18,896 nt of DNA from Nitrospirota bacterium (GTDB taxonomy: Bacteria > Nitrospirota > Thermodesulfovibrionia > Thermodesulfovibrionales > Magnetobacteriaceae). The translations under genes were made by a program, and so were the position numbers. The notes under the pieces were generated by a model. That model had not been told where the DNA came from, ran no database searches, and was given only the letters and a program-made list of their open reading frames with translations. Of the stretch, positions 14,667-18,896 are shown piece by piece (the first letter of the stretch is position 1; each line of letters opens with the position of its first letter). The DNA lies in NCBI GenBank assembly GCA_015233485.1, contig JADFXO010000039.1:1-18896 (forward strand), given 5' to 3'.

Positions 14667-15179
14667 TTGAAAAACATAGTGCTGACCGGCTTTATGGGAA
14701 CGGGCAAGACAACGATAGGAAGGGTTCTGGCGAAGCTGCTTGGAAGAAACCTGATTGACATCGACTCGGAGATAGAAAAGGCGCAGGGGATGAAGATCAC
14801 CGAGATATTCGCCACTATGGGCGAGGCCAGATTCAGGGATATAGAGACAGAAACAGTTAATAAAATCTCCACCCTCTCTAATGTGGTCATATCCACCGGA
14901 GGCGGCATCGTATTAAGACAAGAAAATATTGAGCTTCTGCGCAAAAAAGGCATCGTGGCCAATCTTACGGCCGCCCCTGAGATTATATTTGCCCGCGTCT
15001 CCGGCGGCAATGACAGGCCGCTCCTCAATGTCGCAGACCCGTTGGCCAAAATCAGGGAACTCCTTGACTTCAGGAGGCCTTTTTATTTAAATGCCGACAT
15101 TGTAATAGATACGGGGGACAAGACGCCAATTCTTGCAGCCGAAGAGATTATTCAATCCGCGAAGTTGATGAGCCGGTGA
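14667..15179 (+). CDS. aroK: Shikimate kinase
   Basis: This 170-residue P-loop kinase phosphorylates shikimate at the 3-hydroxyl. Walker A is GFMGTGKTT (8-16). The shikimate-binding Asp lies in IDIDSEIE (near 33), Arg in GEARFRDIE, and the STGGGIVL motif is near 78-85. The lid-region Arg is in NDRPLL. The start is TTG at 14667, giving the standard N-terminus MKNIVLTGFMG, with a weak AAGG ten bases upstream. No in-frame ATG offers an alternative. It overlaps aroB by four bases (GTGA), so AroK and AroB are probably translationally coupled. Confidence 0.95.
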   Translation: MKNIVLTGFMGTGKTTIGRVLAKLLGRNLIDIDSEIEKAQGMKITEIFATMGEARFRDIETETVNKISTLSNVVISTGGGIVLRQENIELLRKKGIVANLTAAPEIIFARVSGGNDRPLLNVADPLAKIRELLDFRRPFYLNADIVIDTGDKTPILAAEEIIQSAKLMSR

Positions 15180-16276
15180 ACAATTTAACAAATAATTTAA
15201 CAGTAAATCTGGGAGCAAGAAGCTACGAAATCTCAATCGAAACCGGCGCGATCGACTCGCTTGGAGAAAAACTATCCTCCTTGGGGTTCAGCAAGAAAAT
15301 CGCGGTAGTCTCTAACAAGACCGTCTTCCCTCTTTACGGGCAGCGTGTGACGCAATCGCTCGTCAAGGCAGGCTTTGATGAGGTATACCCCTACGAAATC
15401 GACGACGGGGAGGTCTTTAAAGACCTGAGACACGTGGAAAGCGTCCTCAACCGGATGTTTAAGATCGGACTTGACAGGAAATCTGCCATTGTTGTGCTTG
15501 GCGGGGGGGTCGTGGGTGATTTGGCCGGTTTTGCCGCGTCAATCTATATGCGCGGCATTGCTTTGGTGCAGGTGCCGACAACCCTTCTATCTCAGGTTGA
15601 CAGCTCCGTAGGGGGAAAGACGGGCGTCAATAACATATTTGGAAAAAACATGATAGGTACGTTTTACCAGCCGCGATTCGTTTGCATAGACACAGACACC
15701 TTGAAAACCCTTCCTATGCGCGAACTACGGGCCGGCATTGCCGAGGTAATAAAATACGGCATTATTAAAGATGCTGTCCTCTTTCAATTCTTAAAGGACA
15801 ACCGTGAGAAAATCCTCTCACAAGACAGTGCCGCCCTCAAACATATAATCCACACATCGTGCCGCACAAAGGCAGACGTAGTCTCTAAGGATGAGAGAGA
15901 ATCCGGCCTGCGCGAGATACTAAACTGCGGGCACACGGCGGGGCACGCCCTTGAGACCATGACGCAGTACACACAATACCTGCACGGTGAGGCTGTGGCA
16001 TGGGGCATGTACGCAGAGGCGAGACTCGCGGCCGCGTTGGGGTTGCTGCCAAACGCGGCCATTAGAGAAATTAAGGACCTGATAGAGGGGTATGGCCTGC
16101 CCACGTCAATTTCTGAGGACATTGAAATAGAGCCGCTTGTTGACGCTATGATTTATGACAAAAAGACCGTAGCCGGAGCAATAAAATTCGTCCTGCCAAC
16201 CGAAATTGGCAAGGTTAAAATAATAAAGGGGATAGAAAAAGAGTTCATCCTCTCTGTCCTAAAATCGGAGATATAA
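15176..16276 (+). CDS. aroB: 3-dehydroquinate synthase
   Basis: This NAD+ and metal-dependent enzyme converts DAHP to 3-dehydroquinate, the second shikimate step. The 366-residue protein shows DGEVFKDL, the NAD-binding glycine segment VVLGGGVVGDLAGFAASIYMRGI, PTTLLSQVDSSVGGKTGVN, and GKNMIGTFYQP. Metal ligands are expected at Glu of RAGIAEVIKYG, His of NCGHTAGHALE and His of YLHGEAVAWGM; all are present. The start is GTG 15176 overlapping the aroK stop. The N-terminal NNLTNNLT comes from a 12 bp tandem duplication (15179-15202) and looks like a dispensable extension before the usual LGARSYEISIETG. ftsY follows after four bases. Confidence 0.97.
   Translation: MNNLTNNLTVNLGARSYEISIETGAIDSLGEKLSSLGFSKKIAVVSNKTVFPLYGQRVTQSLVKAGFDEVYPYEIDDGEVFKDLRHVESVLNRMFKIGLDRKSAIVVLGGGVVGDLAGFAASIYMRGIALVQVPTTLLSQVDSSVGGKTGVNNIFGKNMIGTFYQPRFVCIDTDTLKTLPMRELRAGIAEVIKYGIIKDAVLFQFLKDNREKILSQDSAALKHIIHTSCRTKADVVSKDERESGLREILNCGHTAGHALETMTQYTQYLHGEAVAWGMYAEARLAAALGLLPNAAIREIKDLIEGYGLPTSISEDIEIEPLVDAMIYDKKTVAGAIKFVLPTEIGKVKIIKGIEKEFILSVLKSEI
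15179..15202 (+). repeat. Tandem 12 bp duplication at the aroB N-terminus
   Basis: AACAATTTAACA (15179-15190) is followed by AATAATTTAACA (15191-15202), 11 of 12 bases identical, directly after the GTG start. It is in frame and encodes NNLT twice. Confidence 0.8.
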
Positions 16277-16280
16277 CAAA

Positions 16281-17186
16281 ATGGGATTTGCTGATAAACT
16301 CAAGCTCGGCCTGAGGAAGACCAAAGAAGTGCTCCTCATGGACGTAGAGACCATATTTAAAGGCAAGGCAATAGACGGCTCTACGATAGAAGAGTTCGAG
16401 GAAATGCTGCTTGCATCAGACATTGGCGTAAAGGCAACGACGGAGATAGTCGAAGGACTGAGGGGCAAATACGAAAGCGGCTCAATAAAAACCGTAGAGC
16501 ATGTAAAGGAATTCTTAAGGCAGAGCATCGGGGACATGCTCGGCCTGCCTCAGCCGTTTGTCTTATACCAGGAGAGGCCGTTTGTGGTGCTATGTGTCGG
16601 GGTAAACGGGGTTGGCAAGACCACGACAATAGGGAAGATAGCAAGCAAGGCAGTCTCCGAGGGGCACTCCGTAATCCTTGCCGCGGCGGACACGTTTCGG
16701 GCAGCGGCCATAGAGCAGCTCGACATATGGGCGGAGCGAAGCCGCGCCCAGATAGTAAAACATCAGCATGGCTCAGACCCTGCGGCCGTTGCTTTTGACG
16801 CCATCGAGGCTGCAAAGGCACGGGCCATTGACCTCGTAATCGTGGATACGGCAGGGCGGCTTCACACCAAAAGTCCGCTGATGGAGGAGCTGAAAAAAAT
16901 AAAGAGGGTGATAAATAAATCCATACCCGGCGCCCCGCATGAGACCCTTCTCGTTGTGGACGCCACAAACGGCCAAAATGCCCTCCACCAGGCAAGGATA
17001 TTCAATGAGGCCGTGGGCATAACCGGCATAGCCCTTACTAAAATGGACGGCACGGCCAAAGGGGGTATCGTCCTGTCAATAAAAAAAGAACTAAATATCC
17101 CAATCCGCCTGATAGGCATAGGTGAAGGGATAGAGGACTGCCGGGACTTCATCCCTGAGGAATTCATCTCGGCGCTCTTTGACTAA
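16281..17186 (+). CDS. ftsY: Signal recognition particle receptor FtsY
   Basis: FtsY is the membrane-associated SRP GTPase that receives ribosome-nascent chains from Ffh for co-translational insertion. The 301-residue protein consists of an N domain (about 1-95) and a G domain with G1 GVNGVGKTTTIGKIA (about 107-121), the DTFRAAAIEQL insertion-box segment, G3 DTAGR, and G4 TKMDGTAKGG. The C-terminus has IGIGEGIEDCRDF and EEFISALFD. It lacks the long acidic A domain of E. coli FtsY, as in many bacteria, and has only a short amphipathic, basic N-terminal helix (FADKLKLGLRKTKE) for membrane contact. GGAG lies about ten bases before the ATG. It sits four bases after aroB. Confidence 0.97.
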   Translation: MGFADKLKLGLRKTKEVLLMDVETIFKGKAIDGSTIEEFEEMLLASDIGVKATTEIVEGLRGKYESGSIKTVEHVKEFLRQSIGDMLGLPQPFVLYQERPFVVLCVGVNGVGKTTTIGKIASKAVSEGHSVILAAADTFRAAAIEQLDIWAERSRAQIVKHQHGSDPAAVAFDAIEAAKARAIDLVIVDTAGRLHTKSPLMEELKKIKRVINKSIPGAPHETLLVVDATNGQNALHQARIFNEAVGITGIALTKMDGTAKGGIVLSIKKELNIPIRLIGIGEGIEDCRDFIPEEFISALFD

Positions 17187-17202
17187 GTTGGATGTGCCGG
17201 TC

Positions 17203-18768
17203 ATGATGTCCATGAGAATAAAATCAGTTATTTATTGGGCGGCAATGTCTTTTTTGCTTGTTTACTCAATGAGTTCGCTCCATGTGGGGGATATACTTCG
17301 TTCGTTTAAACACCCCGCTGACACGAGTTTCTATCTGCAGGCCGACGCGCGGGAATATTACAGTGTGGCCGAAGAATACCAAAAAAGCGGCCGGATTGTT
17401 TTAAAAGACTATAAGCTGCCCTTATATCCGCTGTTTCTGCTTTTTTGCTCAATTATTGACAAAAGACTGGAGTTAGTCTTTCTTATTCAGAAGTTGTTGT
17501 ATATTATTTCGTTTTTCATCCTTGCCTGTTTCATAGGCGAACATATAAGCAAGCCCCTGTCGCTCTTTTATACATTCTTTATTTATCAATACAGCAAATT
17601 CCCTAATCAAATCCTGACCGAGGGGCTTGCTTATGGATTGATAGTCCTTATGTTTGCGTTTATACTTAGATATTTGTACAGGCGGGATATTACTTCTCTC
17701 TCGGTGGTTTCTACCCTTACCGCTGCTGCGCTCCTTTTGAGGGGCAATTTTATAGCCCTATTAGTAAATGTCTTCATTTTGGGCATATTCGTAATTCAAA
17801 ACCGGCGTTTATATAATAAGAAAACAATACTCATCACGCATCTCTTACTGCCCTCTGCGGTTATCTTCGGTGTACTGTTTTGCTGGATGGCATATCAGGG
17901 GATGCGGACGAACCAAAAAGCCGCCTACGCAAATTACGGCTGGTTTACTACGGCAAGTTTTGTGGCGCCATACTACAGCGGCAAAGATATTGAAAAAGAC
18001 ACCTTTATTGGCGGGATAGAGTCTGAGATATTGGACATCGTGAAACCCAACATCAATCCTTATGACGATTTTATCTCCTCAACAGGTTTTATCCAAGAGG
18101 TACATGACACTCGCGAGGTCATATCGGCGTCATGCCCATCAAACAGGGACTATCCCTTTTGTATCACTGAAAACAGGAAACTGTTCTGGTTTCACTACTA
18201 TATGAGCGACTACTATGCAAACCGCGTAATTGGCGCCGCGGTATCGGCTAAATACAAGCAAGATAGTAATCCAACAATGCCCGAAAAAATATTAATCAAC
18301 ACAGTGGCACACGACATTGTCATGGATGTGCTGAGACATAATCCAGGACAATATTTTAAACTTATGTACCTTAACTTTGCCAGAATCTACGGTCTGCCGA
18401 TGTCGAAGGATGAGCTCATGGTGTTTCCACAGAGGCTTGCGCACCCGTTGGCGTGGTTTTTTGATAATGGATATTCAGTGTGTTTTTTGGCGGGGGGCAT
18501 TGTCCTTGCGTTTGTTGCCGCGGCAAAGAGATTCAGGTTTGAGAGGCCGCTGTGGTTTTTCTTTTTTGCCATATTTACCAGCAATTTTTGCCTCAATGTG
18601 GTTATTTCGATGTCCAATGTGGCGCAAGAGAGATTCTGGTTCTTGTTCCTGTGGATGTGGTACTTGTTCGACTTTGGTTTGATTGTTTTATTACCGGTTC
18701 ACCTAACCGGAGTGCCGAAGCCGCCAACGGGCGGCAGCCCAAATTCAACAGATAAAACATGTGCGTGA
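17203..18768 (+). CDS. Multi-pass membrane protein, probable GT-C-type glycosyltransferase
   Basis: This is a hydrophobic protein of about 521 residues with around ten predicted transmembrane segments. The start is uncertain: ATG 17203, with ATG 17206 and 17212 also possible, or TTG 17179 overlapping ftsY. After the first helix comes an outer loop with ADAREYYSVAEEYQKSGRI, then PLYPLFLLF, TEGLAYGLIVLMFAFILRYL and AAALLLRGNFIAL. An acidic residue in loop 1, a 'PLYPLF' segment and a TE-containing loop are the layout of GT-C enzymes (ArnT/PMT-like, GT39/GT83) that use polyprenyl-linked sugars. A soluble middle region (about 245-395) has several Cys. No exact family is recognised. It looks more A+T-rich than its neighbours. 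Being next to the pil cluster suggests, but does not show, pilin or envelope glycosylation. Confidence 0.7.
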   Translation: MMSMRIKSVIYWAAMSFLLVYSMSSLHVGDILRSFKHPADTSFYLQADAREYYSVAEEYQKSGRIVLKDYKLPLYPLFLLFCSIIDKRLELVFLIQKLLYIISFFILACFIGEHISKPLSLFYTFFIYQYSKFPNQILTEGLAYGLIVLMFAFILRYLYRRDITSLSVVSTLTAAALLLRGNFIALLVNVFILGIFVIQNRRLYNKKTILITHLLLPSAVIFGVLFCWMAYQGMRTNQKAAYANYGWFTTASFVAPYYSGKDIEKDTFIGGIESEILDIVKPNINPYDDFISSTGFIQEVHDTREVISASCPSNRDYPFCITENRKLFWFHYYMSDYYANRVIGAAVSAKYKQDSNPTMPEKILINTVAHDIVMDVLRHNPGQYFKLMYLNFARIYGLPMSKDELMVFPQRLAHPLAWFFDNGYSVCFLAGGIVLAFVAAAKRFRFERPLWFFFFAIFTSNFCLNVVISMSNVAQERFWFLFLWMWYLFDFGLIVLLPVHLTGVPKPPTGGSPNSTDKTCA

Positions 18769-18777
18769 TTACGGGGT

Positions 18778-18798
18778 GAAGGGGGATTATCCCCCTTC
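18778..18798 (+). terminator. Terminator-type hairpin after the membrane-protein gene
   Basis: GAAGGGGGA (18778-18786) pairs perfectly with TCCCCCTTC (18790-18798) around a three-base TTA loop, nine bases after the stop codon at 18768. No T-tract follows, because the group II intron sequence begins at the next base. The T-tract of the original terminator may lie beyond the intron. Confidence 0.6.
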
Positions 18799-18837
18799 GT
18801 CAGGTAGGTCAGGGTTCTCTCGAACCCTTTCCCCCTT
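18799..18837 (-). ncRNA. Group II intron domain VI with branch-point A
   Basis: After domain V, the minus strand folds GGGTTC, loop GAGA, GAACCC (18827-18812). A basal helix then pairs the G-run at 18835-18831 (with the adjacent A at 18836) against CC-T-A-CC-T (18808-18802), leaving the A at 18805 bulged. That A is seventh from the predicted 3' end at 18799, matching the usual branch-site position of 7-8 bases from the splice site. Confidence 0.8.
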
Positions 18838-18839
18838 AA

Positions 18840-18873
18840 GAACCGTACGTGAGAGTTTCCCCTCATACGGCTC
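18840..18873 (-). ncRNA. Group II intron domain V catalytic hairpin
   Basis: This 34-base element starts GAGCCG and ends CGGTTC on the minus strand, as in Ll.LtrB domain V. The lower stem has nine pairs and carries the AGC catalytic triad, including the G-U wobble. A two-base AC bulge follows (bases 24-25 of the hairpin), then a five-pair upper stem closed by a GAAA tetraloop. All canonical domain V features are intact, suggesting a functional ribozyme. Confidence 0.94.
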
Positions 18874-18896
18874 AAGCCTATTAAATGCCACTTCAG

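Larger units (their letters stand above)
18799..18896 (-). mobile_element. Group II intron, 3' end (partial)
   Basis: On the minus strand this segment contains the end of domain IV or its linker (18896-18874), a complete domain V (18873-18840), and domain VI (about 18837-18799). The predicted 3' splice site is after C at 18799: it ends in AC, as expected (AY), seven bases from and including the bulged branch-point A. The body of the intron, including any intron-encoded reverse transcriptase/maturase, lies off the right edge. It is oriented against the aro-ftsY-membrane protein transcript, so it would not splice from that mRNA. Confidence 0.92.

Noticed and set aside
1..18896. CRISPR arrays, tRNA or rRNA genes, prophage genes, toxin-antitoxin pairs
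   Set aside because: Looked for across the window; no regularly spaced repeats, cloverleaf sequences or relevant protein families were seen.

Overview
This 18.9 kb window looks like a stretch of chromosome from a Gram-negative, type IV-piliated bacterium. The G+C content appears intermediate by eye. Gene content (tpx, infB-rbfA-nrnA-truB, pilMNOPQ, aroCKB, ftsY) and a mobile repeat whose translation reads like 'FLRKQESS' suggest a Nitrospirota-like or deltaproteobacterial-like genome. That placement is an inference; no marker here settles it.

Layout: (1) Positions 1-149 are the 5' end of a group II intron on the minus strand. It starts with GTGCG and is inserted 13 bp after the stop of tpx. 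(2) 163-666 (minus) is thiol peroxidase tpx, divergent from everything that follows. (3) 827-6114 (plus) is a translation/RNA-maturation operon: ylxR, infB, ylxP, rbfA, nrnA, truB, with most genes overlapping or close. (4) 6201-13369 (plus) is the type IV pilus alignment and secretin operon pilM-N-O-P, then an unusual 527-residue PilQ paralogue that lacks the pore domain, then a 191 bp inverted-repeat mobile element, then full-length pilQ, closed by a strong intrinsic terminator at 13397-13426. (5) 13438-17186 (plus) is aroC-aroK-aroB-ftsY: three shikimate-pathway genes and the SRP receptor. (6) ~17203-18768 (plus) is a multi-pass membrane protein with features of GT-C glycosyltransferases. 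(7) 18778-18798 is a terminator-type hairpin. Directly abutting it, 18799-18896 is the 3' end of a second minus-strand group II intron, with a complete domain V and a domain VI carrying a bulged branch-point A.

How the genes work together: the first operon supplies initiation factor 2, 30S maturation, nanoRNA degradation and tRNA pseudouridine-55. The pil operon builds the inner-membrane platform (PilM/N/O/P) that links to the outer-membrane secretin PilQ. A pilMNOPQ block followed by aroK-aroB is a familiar arrangement in proteobacteria; here aroC is added. The pilus ATPases, pilins and PilC are not in the window.

The least ordinary observations are: the two group II intron ends, in the same orientation, bounding the segment, which may also explain why the sequence stops where it does; the pore-less PilQ paralogue beside true PilQ with a MITE-like element between them; a four-cysteine linker in PilQ; and short tandem duplications sitting on the start codons of ylxP, pilP and aroB.
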